DNA of 64,000 nucleotides from contig NZ_CASCJC010000001.1 of assembly GCF_949152225.1 (NCBI RefSeq), positions 1,488,001 to 1,552,000 on the forward strand, read 5' to 3'. Under the pieces are notes generated by a model that saw only the letters and a list, made by a program, of their open reading frames with translations, was not told where the DNA came from and ran no database searches. The position numbers were made by a program, and so were the translations under genes. Within the stretch, counting starts at the first letter, position 1, and the number at the start of each line of letters is the position of its first letter. Of the stretch, positions 27,411-36,821 are shown in pieces. Origin of the DNA: Ligilactobacillus sp900765635. GTDB taxonomy: Bacteria > Bacillota > Bacilli > Lactobacillales > Lactobacillaceae.

Positions 27411-28580
27411 TTATTTCTCCTCAAAACAACTCTTAATCATTTCAATAATAATGTCTTGTTGTTGCTCCGTCATCTTGTTATCACTTGGTAAGCATAGACC
27501 ACGAGCAAAGATATCTGCCCCAACGTCGATACAATCGTCTGCTTTAACATATTTATTACGCAAGAAAATTGGTTGCATATGCATTGGCTTCCAGATTGGA
27601 CGTGGTTCAACGTTATAGCTCATCAATAATTCTTGAATCATCATTGGTTTTACTTGTTTGTACTTTTGACTTGTCCCGTTGAAAATATCTTCGTCAATCA
27701 ATAAACAGCTCAACCAGTGATTAGGTTGCATATTATCCATGTATGGATTCATCGTGATCGGTAAATCTTTTAAGCCTTCTTTGTAGCGATGATAGATAGC
27801 TGTTTTTTGTGCAATATGTTCATCTAAGTGAAGTAATTGTCCACGTCCGATTCCGGCTAAAATATTAGACATCCGATAATTATAACCGATATCTTCATGT
27901 TGATACCATGGATAGTTTTCACGTGCTTGTGTTGACCAAAAACGTGCTTTATCGATTGCGGCTTGATCGTCTGATAGCAACATCCCACCACCAGAAGTCG
28001 TAATAATCTTGTTACCGTTAAAACTAATGGCATTATATTGACCAAAAGTACCAGTTTGGCGTCCGTTTAAAGTTGCACCTAAAGATTCAGCAGCATCTTC
28101 GATTAAGATAGCACCATGTCGTTCACAAATTTCTTGAATTTGATCTAATTTGGCTGGTGTTCCATACAAGTTAGCAACAACAACAACTCTAACTTCTGGA
28201 TATTTTTCAAAGGCTTTTTCTAAGGCAACAGGATCCATGTTCCATGTATCACGTTCACAGTCGATAAAGACTGGTTCACCTTTTTCATAAACAACCGGAT
28301 TAACAGTCGCAGCAAATGTCATATCTGAACAAAAAACCTTTTCTCCTGGCTTAACACCAGCTAGCTTAACAGCTAGATGTAAAGCAGCCGTGCCTGCAGA
28401 TAGCGCTACTGAATGGCCAATTCCTATGTATTCGCGCATACCTTTTTCAAATTGATTTAAGTTAGCCCCAATGGTAGACACCCAGTTAGTATCAAATGCT
28501 TCTTTAACATACTTTTCTTCGTCACCATGCATTGTAGGAGATGACAACCAAATTTTTTGATCAAATTTCTTAAATTCCAT
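27411..28580 (-). CDS. DegT/DnrJ/EryC1-type PLP sugar aminotransferase
   Basis: A 389-residue PLP enzyme. SAGTAALHLAVKLAG binds cofactor phosphate, EDAAESLGA holds the ring aspartate, and the Schiff-base lysine is in SFNGNKIITTSGGGM. It resembles EpsN/PglE, which aminates UDP-4-keto-6-deoxy-GlcNAc made by the CapD-type dehydratase found upstream. The product would be a UDP-4-amino sugar for the first residue of the repeat. Base composition here is clearly less AT-rich than in the genes on both sides. Confidence 0.88.
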   Translation of the reverse strand: MEFKKFDQKIWLSSPTMHGDEEKYVKEAFDTNWVSTIGANLNQFEKGMREYIGIGHSVALSAGTAALHLAVKLAGVKPGEKVFCSDMTFAATVNPVVYEKGEPVFIDCERDTWNMDPVALEKAFEKYPEVRVVVVANLYGTPAKLDQIQEICERHGAILIEDAAESLGATLNGRQTGTFGQYNAISFNGNKIITTSGGGMLLSDDQAAIDKARFWSTQARENYPWYQHEDIGYNYRMSNILAGIGRGQLLHLDEHIAQKTAIYHRYKEGLKDLPITMNPYMDNMQPNHWLSCLLIDEDIFNGTSQKYKQVKPMMIQELLMSYNVEPRPIWKPMHMQPIFLRNKYVKADDCIDVGADIFARGLCLPSDNKMTEQQQDIIIEMIKSCFEEK

Positions 28581-28604
28581 GATTATTACTTCTTCCTCAA
28601 AATT

Positions 28605-29726
28605 TTAATACTTCATTATATAATATCCTGGTCTATCAGCACTTTTCAAAATTTCTGAATTCTTCTTCAATTCATGAATATCTTCACTATATCTATATAT
28701 TTTTTCAGGACTATTATTTTTTATATATTCAAATTCTTCTAAATCCTGTTCATTAATAATATACTTAATTTCAGAAGTACCTGGTGTACCAATCAACTCA
28801 AAACTTGGCGCTTTACCACATCCTATCGAAATCACCATTCCCATATAATCATAGCCTGTTGATAAGGGAACTAAATCCGAACCTATACAGTCGCCGCCCA
28901 TTCTAGCACCAATTTCCATAAACATTATTTCGCCATCTTCAGTAATTTTAAATTCTGGATGTACAGCTCCATATTTTATTCCCATTGCTTTAAATGCCGA
29001 ATATAATCGCTCTTCTACTTTTTTAAACATTTCTTCACTAAGATTAGCAGGTTGTCTATGTCCTGTTTCTACAAAATGTGGTGCTCCAGTTGTTGTCTTT
29101 TCAGTAATTGTCAACAACTTATACTTTCCATTGTAAGCAATGCTTTCTCCGCTATATTCTTGACCACCTATATACTCTTCCAAAATAACTTTTTTTTCTT
29201 CTGACCAATTTAAAGCATACTCAATACCTTGATTTAATTCATCAAGATTGTCAATCTTAACAACTCCTCGACTCGAACTTAAATCAATCGGTTTAGCAAT
29301 CAAGGGGAATTTGAAATCTTTCACCAAACTGTAATCAGTCAAAATATTTTCGATGAGCATGAATTTAGGCCCCGGAATTCCTGCATCTCTTAACGCACAT
29401 CTCATTAAATATTTATTAGTTGCAATGTCATCAGTTTCTTTACTATTACATGGTATATTCATTTTACGCAACAAATAATGAACAGCCGGCATAGCTACCT
29501 CTGAAGCAATTGAAACTACTCCTACCGCGCCCAATTTGGAAACATTTTCCCATAATGCATCATAGTCTAAAATATTTACATTATGATAAAAATCTGCTGT
29601 TTTTTCCCCAATATTCCCTGTTTTCCAACCGAAAACATGGGTTTCATAACCCAATTCTTTAGCTCTTAAAATTAATGGATTTTGATATTCATTTGTACCA
29701 AGGATGACTATTCTTTTTCTATTCAA
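28605..29726 (-). CDS. ATP-grasp ligase
   Basis: A 373-residue ATP-grasp enzyme: N-terminal RIVILGTNEYQNPLILRAK, ATP-binding FPLIAKPIDLSSSRGVVKI and VILEEYIGGQEYSGES, and metal-binding FMEIGARMGGD. Members of this carbamoyl-phosphate-synthase-like class join a carboxylate, often an amino acid, to an amine. In this operon the acceptor may be an amino sugar, since 4-aminotransferase genes flank it. It overlaps the priming transferase gene by four bases. Substrates are inference. Confidence 0.82.
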   Translation of the reverse strand: MNRKRIVILGTNEYQNPLILRAKELGYETHVFGWKTGNIGEKTADFYHNVNILDYDALWENVSKLGAVGVVSIASEVAMPAVHYLLRKMNIPCNSKETDDIATNKYLMRCALRDAGIPGPKFMLIENILTDYSLVKDFKFPLIAKPIDLSSSRGVVKIDNLDELNQGIEYALNWSEEKKVILEEYIGGQEYSGESIAYNGKYKLLTITEKTTTGAPHFVETGHRQPANLSEEMFKKVEERLYSAFKAMGIKYGAVHPEFKITEDGEIMFMEIGARMGGDCIGSDLVPLSTGYDYMGMVISIGCGKAPSFELIGTPGTSEIKYIINEQDLEEFEYIKNNSPEKIYRYSEDIHELKKNSEILKSADRPGYYIMKY

Positions 29727-30457
29727 TTGTTTTTCCTCTTTCCATTATTTTTCATGTAATTCACATCATTAAATTCAATATCTAAATATTCTGGTCTTTC
29801 TACTTTTCTTGCTAAGTTTAGTTCAACTTCATCTTCAACACTAGGAATTCCAATATCTGACTTTTTCACTATCTTATAAAAAGTTAAAAATATTATTTTT
29901 ATATCATTAAAAAAAGACATATTCTTCACATATTCTACGTCTTTTTCAAACCGTTCATCCCACTTCAACAAAGCTCTACCATTAACCTGTGCTAATCCAG
30001 TAATCCCTCCTCTAACAGAATGCCTCAAAGTTTCTTTTTCTTTATAATATGGCAAGTAAACAGGATATAACGGTCTGGGTCCAACTAAACTCATGTCTCC
30101 TTTTAAAACATTCCATAGTTCCGGTAATTCATCCAAACTTGAAGTCCGCATAAAATTTCCAAATCTAGTAAATCTCTGCTCATCAGACAGAAGATTTCCA
30201 TCCTCATCTCTTGCATCTAACATAGTTCTAAACTTAATCATATCAAAGACTTTTTCATCTTTTCCTACTCGTTTTTGTTTAAAAAATACAGGACTTCCTA
30301 GATTTATCTTAACTAATACAATAATTATACAAAATATCGGAATACACAATACAACTCCAATAAAAGAAATAATAATATCAAACAATCTTTTAAAAAATAG
30401 TCTATAAATATGTCTTTTTACCCCATACTTTTTCTCTAGCGATTTCCAATTCTTCAT
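29723..30457 (-). CDS. Undecaprenyl-phosphate sugar phosphotransferase (priming transferase)
   Basis: A 244-residue PglC/EpsL-type enzyme. A membrane helix near residues 22-45 (FDIIISFIGVVLCIPIFCI) is followed by KINLGSPVFFKQKRVGKD, the catalytic-region KFRTM, SLDELPELWNVLKGDMS, VGPRPLYP and HSVRGGITGLAQVNGR. It transfers a sugar-1-phosphate to undecaprenyl phosphate and so starts the repeat unit. The short form lacking extra helices usually uses bacillosamine-like or GlcNAc/Gal donors. The ATG at 30457 follows GAGGAG. Confidence 0.93.
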   Translation of the reverse strand: MKNWKSLEKKYGVKRHIYRLFFKRLFDIIISFIGVVLCIPIFCIIIVLVKINLGSPVFFKQKRVGKDEKVFDMIKFRTMLDARDEDGNLLSDEQRFTRFGNFMRTSSLDELPELWNVLKGDMSLVGPRPLYPVYLPYYKEKETLRHSVRGGITGLAQVNGRALLKWDERFEKDVEYVKNMSFFNDIKIIFLTFYKIVKKSDIGIPSVEDEVELNLARKVERPEYLDIEFNDVNYMKNNGKRKNN

Positions 30458-31545
30458 AAAATCTCCTCTATGCACGATATTATCCTTTCCATATCATCAA
30501 TATCATATCGTTGATCAATAGGTATACATATTCCAGAATTATATAATTCTTGCGCTACATTACATATTTCCACATGATATTTTATAGACTGTTCCCAGAC
30601 AATAGGAGCGTATATTTGATTCTCACTCAATTTAAACTGAAATTCATCTCTATTATTAACTAGGCACATAATGTACAAAGGAACTTCATCCTCATATATT
30701 TTAGGAGTTATTATATTTATGTTTTCTATCCCTATTAAATGATTATAAAGATAATTATAATTTAATATCCTCTTTTTCTTTAATTCTTCTATGTTTAGCC
30801 TTTTTTGTATTTTTATAGCCGATTCACTCATCAAATAATATTCATTTTGGTTTTCTAATGTATGTTCTGCTTTTTTAAGAAGATTTAAATATTCTTCTTT
30901 ACTACCTAAATTTTGATGTAAGTAACTATATTTTTTCTTAAAAGCTTCAATTTTTTCATATTCTAGTTTTGTATCACGATGCGTAGGTTTATTTTTAAAT
31001 TTTCCTGTACAACAAATTGCAAATCCTCCATCAGGTAAGCAAGACCACTTCCTTATGCTACCTACAATATAGTCCACAGGCAATACCGCAAAATCGCTAT
31101 ATAAACACTGTGTCCTATCTTCAATGAAAACTATTCCCCTTGCTGACAATCTATATATTGTTTCATCCAATCCTTTCATTGTTTGAAAACCAAAATATTG
31201 ATGTATTAAAACAATACTAGCATTTGATTCAAGAACTTCCTTTTCAAATATATCTCTATTCACATTTAATTTTTCATTAATTGAATATGTCGAAATTTCA
31301 TATCCTTTTGTTATGAATGGTTCAATAACTGTTTCACAAGTAAAAGATGGAATTAAAACTTTTTTTTGTAAACTCGGATTTCTTTGCTCTACTTCATCTA
31401 TTACTAAGGCCTGAGCGCTGCGTCCAGTTGACATTAATACACTATCTGCCCCAAATAACCCAAGATTTTCCAAACTCCAATGGTTTTCTTCGTTTTTAAA
31501 AATATTAGGATTAAGATCGAAGTTACTCCCTATTTCTCTTTGCAT
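30454..31545 (-). CDS. DegT-like PLP aminotransferase homologue
   Basis: A 363-residue fold-type I PLP protein. LMSTGRSAQALVIDEV matches the cofactor-phosphate turn, FIEDRTQCLYSD holds the ring aspartate, and the lysine is in SIRKWSCLPDGGF. It is distant from the EpsN-type enzyme at 27411-28580, so it likely acts on another sugar or amino acid. It lies between the FemAB-like gene and the priming transferase, overlapping the latter by four bases. Reaction not assignable. Confidence 0.75.
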   Translation of the reverse strand: MQREIGSNFDLNPNIFKNEENHWSLENLGLFGADSVLMSTGRSAQALVIDEVEQRNPSLQKKVLIPSFTCETVIEPFITKGYEISTYSINEKLNVNRDIFEKEVLESNASIVLIHQYFGFQTMKGLDETIYRLSARGIVFIEDRTQCLYSDFAVLPVDYIVGSIRKWSCLPDGGFAICCTGKFKNKPTHRDTKLEYEKIEAFKKKYSYLHQNLGSKEEYLNLLKKAEHTLENQNEYYLMSESAIKIQKRLNIEELKKKRILNYNYLYNHLIGIENINIITPKIYEDEVPLYIMCLVNNRDEFQFKLSENQIYAPIVWEQSIKYHVEICNVAQELYNSGICIPIDQRYDIDDMERIISCIEEIL

Positions 31546-31569
31546 ATCAACCTAACCTCCAATAAATTA

Positions 31570-32616
31570 TTATCCTCGATACAGTGGAAAATACGAACAG
31601 TTCTGATCCAAGCCAATTCTATTATTCACTAAATAATCATATTTTTCTTGATTCCAAATTCTCTTACCAATATAAAACTGCGCATCTTCTTGGCGATTGA
31701 ATGACTTTTTAAATTTATACAAATCATCTTCCTGAGCACCTAAGCCACCGCCCATATGCAATTTTTTATATCCATGGTTACATGCCCACAACGCAGCTTC
31801 TGCTAAAATTAGATTAATTGGTGCAAATTTTTGATATTCTCGCTTCGCTCCTGATAAATGATAATGAACATTGCCATTACAAAACATGAAAATTGCACTG
31901 GCCACAATTTCATTATCTTTTTTAGCATAGAACCACATCGCTTGATCTTTTAAATCATCTAAAATGCTTTCATAAAAATTACGTTTAAAATAATAATAAT
32001 CCGTTGCATTATCTTTATCCATAGTCTCATTGTAAATAGCCATAAAATCATCGATAATTTCTGGATATCTTCCCCAATAAACTTTCAAGCCATTTTTAGT
32101 AGCCTTGCGAATTTTATTGCGACATTGACTAATCATATTTTGCCAAATCGTTTCTTCTGACGTTGTATCAATATAAACCGTATTACCTAACAAAGTAGTT
32201 TCATAGAAATCTTCAAGTTTATTCCAATTTTCTAACAACGGATGAAATCTTACGAACTCACAAATGATTTTTTGCTTATAACAAAACTTTTTGTACTCAT
32301 TTTCTAATTCTTCAACATTTTCACCTTCGATAATGAAGCTTCCGTAACCGTATGGTGTCGTGCTATCAAAATATTCACCTTTATTCAAGATACCTTTAAA
32401 TTCATCTTGATCAGCTACATCCCGTCTGATAATCACATTAATCGCACGTGTTTTAGGCTTTTGTTTACTTTCAAAATACACCAACATCGGTTCACCATCA
32501 CCATGTAATGCAAAAGCCTTAACGTATCCTGATAAATAATAGACATCATAATTCTCAAAAGACTTAACTATATTATCCCATTCTTCGCTTTGTTCTAATG
32601 TGTAATGTTTAATCAT
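31570..32616 (-). CDS. FemAB/GNAT-like acyl- or aminoacyl-transferase
   Basis: A 348-residue protein with two GNAT-like halves. It has the FemAB-type segments QCRNKIRKATKNGLKVYWG, FYAKKDNEIVASAIFMF and HYHLSGAKREYQKFAPINL. True Fem enzymes attach amino acids from tRNA to cell-wall precursors; relatives in polysaccharide clusters (CelD/Acetyltransf_6 type) acylate sugars. With an ATP-grasp enzyme and two aminotransferases close by, transfer to an amino sugar is plausible. No coiled-coil tRNA arm is obvious. Confidence 0.78.
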   Translation of the reverse strand: MIKHYTLEQSEEWDNIVKSFENYDVYYLSGYVKAFALHGDGEPMLVYFESKQKPKTRAINVIIRRDVADQDEFKGILNKGEYFDSTTPYGYGSFIIEGENVEELENEYKKFCYKQKIICEFVRFHPLLENWNKLEDFYETTLLGNTVYIDTTSEETIWQNMISQCRNKIRKATKNGLKVYWGRYPEIIDDFMAIYNETMDKDNATDYYYFKRNFYESILDDLKDQAMWFYAKKDNEIVASAIFMFCNGNVHYHLSGAKREYQKFAPINLILAEAALWACNHGYKKLHMGGGLGAQEDDLYKFKKSFNRQEDAQFYIGKRIWNQEKYDYLVNNRIGLDQNCSYFPLYRG

Positions 32617-32632
32617 ATCTCTATCCTCTTAA

Positions 32633-34504
32633 CTATTTCTTATACTTATACGTATCCACAACTTCTGCCACAAGTTTTCTGATATCTTCGCTATCGTTTT
32701 TACTTGCTTCGTCTAGTTTATGGATTTGTTGTTCGAACCATTCATCATCCATTTGAATTGGATGGCCGATATGAATCAACTTATTTTCAGTATCGGTCAA
32801 GCCTTCTTCATCCATCAAGAGTTCTTCATACATCTTTTCACCTGGACGAAGCCCGGTATATTCAATCTTAATATCAATATCTGGTTTATAACCTGATAAA
32901 CGAATCAAGTTGCGTGCCATATCATCAATCTTGACTGGTTCACCCATATCTAAGACGAAGATTTCGCCTCCATGCGCATAGTTAGCAGCTTGTAAGACCA
33001 ACGAAACTGCTTCTGGAATCGTCATGAAGTAACGGATGATATTTTTATCTGTTACCGTCACGGGACCACCTTCAGCAATTTGTTTTTTAAACAACGGAAT
33101 AACACTCCCATTACTACCTAACACATTACCAAAACGTACGGCGGCAAAATCAGTATTGGCATATTTACGATCCATCATCTGCACAATCATTTCACAGATA
33201 CGTTTAGTTGCTCCCATCACATTCGTTGGATTAACAGCTTTATCAGTTGAAATCAAGATAAATTTCTTAACTCCATGTTCTGCCGCAGCCTTAGCTGTTT
33301 TGTATGTTCCCATCACATTATTTTTGACAGCTTCGTTAGGACTATCTTCCATTAATGGCACATGCTTGTGTGCTGCCGCATGGAAAACATATTCTGGTTG
33401 ATATTTTTCCATGATTGTATTTAAACGATGAGTATTACGAACAGAGCCAATTAGCGTCACTAAATTTAAATTTGGATATTTCCGGCGTAATTCTTGTTGA
33501 ATATCATAAGCATTATTTTCATAGATATCAAAAATTATCAGTTGATTAGGACTATGAGCGGCAATCTGACGGCATAACTCACTTCCGATGGAGCCGCCCC
33601 CACCAGTAACTAAGACATTTTTACCACTAATAAACTTTAAGACTTCTTCATTATTAATGTTAACTTGTTCACGCCCTAAAAGATCAGAAATTTCTACATC
33701 ACGCAGTTTTTGAACCCGAACATCACCATTAATTAACTGATATAATCCTGGCACAATCTGTAAACGACACCCTGTCTTTTTACAGATATCTAAGATAGCT
33801 TTTTTCTCTTGTGTATTAGCTCGTGGAATCGCAATTACAATTCGATTAACTTGATACTTTTTCACCATTTCAACAATATCATAACGTGTGCCAACAACTG
33901 GCACTCCATTTAATAAACGCCCAACTTTTTCTAAGTTATCATCAATCAAGCAGACAACTTTACTATTCAATTGTGTACTATTGTTAAACTCACGTAATAA
34001 CATACTTCCTGCTGAACCAGCACCGACAATCATTACCCGATCACCTGTACTTGGTTGCGTGCCATTACTTTCATGACGAATATATAATAAGCGCGCTAAA
34101 CGATATGATACCCGAATCCCAAATTGTGCTAAGAAGGCGAAAATATACCCTAAAATGTACCAAGAAAGTGGCATATGTAGATGTAATAACATATCTAAGC
34201 CAAAATAAACTGGAATTAACACTAGATAAGCTTGAATCATCCGATATAACTCGGCTACACTAACATACGTCCAAATGCTGTGATATAGTCTAAAACAAAA
34301 TAAAACAAAAATTGTGATAATACACCAATATGGCATCGCATGTCTAAAAGCCAATAAGTATTGACTTGGAATATGTGAATAAACTAGATCAAACCTGACT
34401 AATAACGCAAAAAAATATGCCACAATCACACTTAAAATATCTGTAAAAATAAAGATTAGTGCCCGACTCCGTGGCATCATATTCCTTAACTCTCTTTTTG
34501 TCAT
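32633..34504 (-). CDS. CapD/EpsC-type UDP-sugar 4,6-dehydratase (membrane)
   Basis: A 623-residue protein with four N-terminal membrane helices (about 1-125), a first Rossmann domain (VMIVGAGSAGSMLLREF) and a catalytic extended-SDR domain (LVTGGGGSIGSELCRQI). Key motifs are HAAAHKHVPLMEDSPNEAV and STDKAVNPTNVMGATKR, where the usual Y-x3-K tyrosine is replaced by Met, as is normal in this class. It converts UDP-GlcNAc to a 4-keto-6-deoxy sugar for the aminotransferase. The family length is normal. Confidence 0.92.
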   Translation of the reverse strand: MTKRELRNMMPRSRALIFIFTDILSVIVAYFFALLVRFDLVYSHIPSQYLLAFRHAMPYWCIITIFVLFCFRLYHSIWTYVSVAELYRMIQAYLVLIPVYFGLDMLLHLHMPLSWYILGYIFAFLAQFGIRVSYRLARLLYIRHESNGTQPSTGDRVMIVGAGSAGSMLLREFNNSTQLNSKVVCLIDDNLEKVGRLLNGVPVVGTRYDIVEMVKKYQVNRIVIAIPRANTQEKKAILDICKKTGCRLQIVPGLYQLINGDVRVQKLRDVEISDLLGREQVNINNEEVLKFISGKNVLVTGGGGSIGSELCRQIAAHSPNQLIIFDIYENNAYDIQQELRRKYPNLNLVTLIGSVRNTHRLNTIMEKYQPEYVFHAAAHKHVPLMEDSPNEAVKNNVMGTYKTAKAAAEHGVKKFILISTDKAVNPTNVMGATKRICEMIVQMMDRKYANTDFAAVRFGNVLGSNGSVIPLFKKQIAEGGPVTVTDKNIIRYFMTIPEAVSLVLQAANYAHGGEIFVLDMGEPVKIDDMARNLIRLSGYKPDIDIKIEYTGLRPGEKMYEELLMDEEGLTDTENKLIHIGHPIQMDDEWFEQQIHKLDEASKNDSEDIRKLVAEVVDTYKYKK

Positions 34505-34519
34505 CTTAAAACATCCTTT

Positions 34520-35752
34520 TTAGTCTCTTCTAAATAAATCCCTCGTATAAACTTTAACCTCTACATCATCTAGGCAACTATCATATCGATTGGCAATGAT
34601 CGCATCACATTGTTTTTTGAAAGTCGTTAAGTCATTGACAACTTTACTTCCAAAAAATGTTGTTCCGTTTTCTAGCGTTGGTTCATAAACGATGACTTGT
34701 GCGCCTTTGGCCTTAATTCGCTTCATCACACCTTGAATCGAACTCTGGCGGAAATTATCGGAATTAGATTTCATTGTTAAACGATAGACACCAATAACAA
34801 CTTCTTTTTCTGCATCTTGTGCCCATGAACTATTATCTGAATAGTATCCGGCTTTTTTCAAAACTTGATCAGCAATGAAATCTTTTCTAGTGCGGTTTGA
34901 TTCAACAATCGCTTCAATCAATTCTTCCGGTACATCTTGATAGTTAGCCAATAATTGCTTGGTATCTTTAGGTAAGCAATAGCCCCCGTAACCAAAAGAT
35001 GGATTATTATAATGATCACCAATCCGTGGATCTAAACATACCCCATTAATAATTTGTTTAGTATCTAGTCCTTTAAGTTCGGCATATGTATCTAATTCAT
35101 TGAAGTAAGATACACGCAAGGCTAAGTAAGTATTGGCAAATAACTTAACTGCTTCTGCTTCAGTAAAGCCCATTACTAATGTTTCAATCTCTTCTTTAAG
35201 AGCCCCTTCTTGTAGCAATTGGGCAAATTGTTTAGCTTTAGCAGTTAAGTTTTCATCAGCTAAATCAGTCCCCACAATAATTCGTGATGGATATAAATTA
35301 TCGTATAAAGCCTTAGATTCACGTAAGAATTCTGGACTAAAGATAATATTTTGACTTCCTGTTTTTTCACGAATCATCTTGGTATACCCAACTGGAATCG
35401 TTGATTTAATAACCATAATTGCATTAGGATTATATTCCATCACTAATTTAATAACAGCTTCAACGGCTGATGTATCAAAAAAGTTCTTTTGACTATCATA
35501 ATTAGTTGGCGCTGCAATAACAACGAATTCAGCATCCTGATAAGCTGCTTTAGCATCTAAAGTAGCGGTCAAGTTTAATTGCTTTTCAGCTAAGTATTTT
35601 TCAATATATTCATCTTGAATCGGTGATTTTTTATTATTAATTAATTCAACCTTTTCTGGCACAATATCAACAGCATAAACTTCATGTTTTTGTGCTAATA
35701 AGGTTGCGATTGATAGACCAACATAACCGGTCCCAGCAACTGCGATTTTCAT
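34520..35752 (-). CDS. ugd: UDP-glucose 6-dehydrogenase
   Basis: A 410-residue NAD-dependent enzyme making UDP-glucuronate. The N-terminal Rossmann motif is VAGTGYVGLSIATLLA; STIPVGYT and FSPEFLRES follow; the catalytic cysteine is in NPSFGYGGYCLPKDTK. The C-terminal NAD/UDP domain includes VIGVYRLTMKSNSDNFR. Next to it is a UDP-glucuronate-epimerase-like gene, so the polymer very probably contains a uronic acid. Confidence 0.95.
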   Translation of the reverse strand: MKIAVAGTGYVGLSIATLLAQKHEVYAVDIVPEKVELINNKKSPIQDEYIEKYLAEKQLNLTATLDAKAAYQDAEFVVIAAPTNYDSQKNFFDTSAVEAVIKLVMEYNPNAIMVIKSTIPVGYTKMIREKTGSQNIIFSPEFLRESKALYDNLYPSRIIVGTDLADENLTAKAKQFAQLLQEGALKEEIETLVMGFTEAEAVKLFANTYLALRVSYFNELDTYAELKGLDTKQIINGVCLDPRIGDHYNNPSFGYGGYCLPKDTKQLLANYQDVPEELIEAIVESNRTRKDFIADQVLKKAGYYSDNSSWAQDAEKEVVIGVYRLTMKSNSDNFRQSSIQGVMKRIKAKGAQVIVYEPTLENGTTFFGSKVVNDLTTFKKQCDAIIANRYDSCLDDVEVKVYTRDLFRRD

Positions 35753-35773
35753 AAGAAAACTCCCATTTCATCT

Positions 35774-36820
35774 TTACATATAATATTTCTTATACCACTC
35801 CGCAAACTTTCTCAAGCCTTCACGTAATGGTGTTTGTGGCTTAAAGCCGTAATCTCTTTCAAGAGGAGTAGTATCTGCATAAGTTACAGGCACATCTCCC
35901 GGCTGCATTGCCACCAATTCTTTATGAGCTTCAAAATCATAATCTTTTGGCAAAACTTCTGCTCTAATCAACTCTTCTTGTAAAATTTGGACAAAATCTA
36001 ATAGATTTTCTGGATGATTATTTCCTATGTTATAAACTGCATATGGTGGAATTGGTAGTCCATCTTCTCCATTCTTCTTTTCGGGTGCTCCTTGCATCAC
36101 ACGAATAACACCTTCGACAATATCGTCAATATAAGTAAAGTCTCGTTTACAATTGCCATAATTAAAGATTTGAATTTTTTCACCTTTAATTAATTTATTT
36201 GTAAACCCAAAGTATGCCATATCTGGCCGTCCGGCTGGTCCATAAACCGTAAAGAAACGTAGGCCAGTTGCCGGAATATTATAAAGTTTTGCATAAGAAT
36301 GCGCCATTAACTCATTAGATTTTTTAGTGGCTGCATATAATGAAACTGGATTATCAACTTGATCATCCGTTGAATAAGGTACCTTCTTATTAGAGCCATA
36401 TACCGAAGAACTCGAAGCATAAACTAAATGTTTAACTTCATGATGACGACAACCTTCTAAGATATTATAAAAGCCAATTAAATTTGCCTCAACATAAGCA
36501 TCTGGATTAATAATCGAATATCTTACGCCAGCTTGCGCTCCTAAGTTAACAACAATTTCTGGTTGATATTCTTCAAAAATTCGTTCGATAACTTGCTTAT
36601 CAGCTAAATCTCCTTTAATAAAATAAAAATTGCTAAATTCTTCTAGTTCTTTTAACCGTGCGTTTTTTAAATTAACATCATAATAGTCATTTAAGTTATC
36701 AATTCCAACAACTGCTTTAACCTTAAAATCTTGTAATAATCTTTTGGCTAAATTAGAACCAATAAACCCTGCTACACCTGTAACAAAGATTGTCTTATTA
36801 TCTAAAGAAATCTTTTGCAT
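35774..36820 (-). CDS. NAD-dependent epimerase, likely UDP-glucuronate 4-epimerase
   Basis: A 348-residue extended SDR: FVTGVAGFIGSNLAKRLL, LGAQAGVRYSI, ASSSSVYGSN and catalytic SLYAATKKSNELMAHSY (Y-x3-K). The QAGVRYSI signature is typical of the CapI/LspL group that turns UDP-GlcA into UDP-GalA. The ugd gene just downstream provides the substrate. ATG 36820 is chosen; a TTG three codons earlier is possible. It almost abuts the upstream epimerase. Confidence 0.88.
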   Translation of the reverse strand: MQKISLDNKTIFVTGVAGFIGSNLAKRLLQDFKVKAVVGIDNLNDYYDVNLKNARLKELEEFSNFYFIKGDLADKQVIERIFEEYQPEIVVNLGAQAGVRYSIINPDAYVEANLIGFYNILEGCRHHEVKHLVYASSSSVYGSNKKVPYSTDDQVDNPVSLYAATKKSNELMAHSYAKLYNIPATGLRFFTVYGPAGRPDMAYFGFTNKLIKGEKIQIFNYGNCKRDFTYIDDIVEGVIRVMQGAPEKKNGEDGLPIPPYAVYNIGNNHPENLLDFVQILQEELIRAEVLPKDYDFEAHKELVAMQPGDVPVTYADTTPLERDYGFKPQTPLREGLRKFAEWYKKYYM

Positions 36821-36821
36821 C

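Noticed and set aside
27857..28045. 62-codon frame within the aminotransferase gene
   Set aside because: It is an out-of-frame shadow on the same strand.
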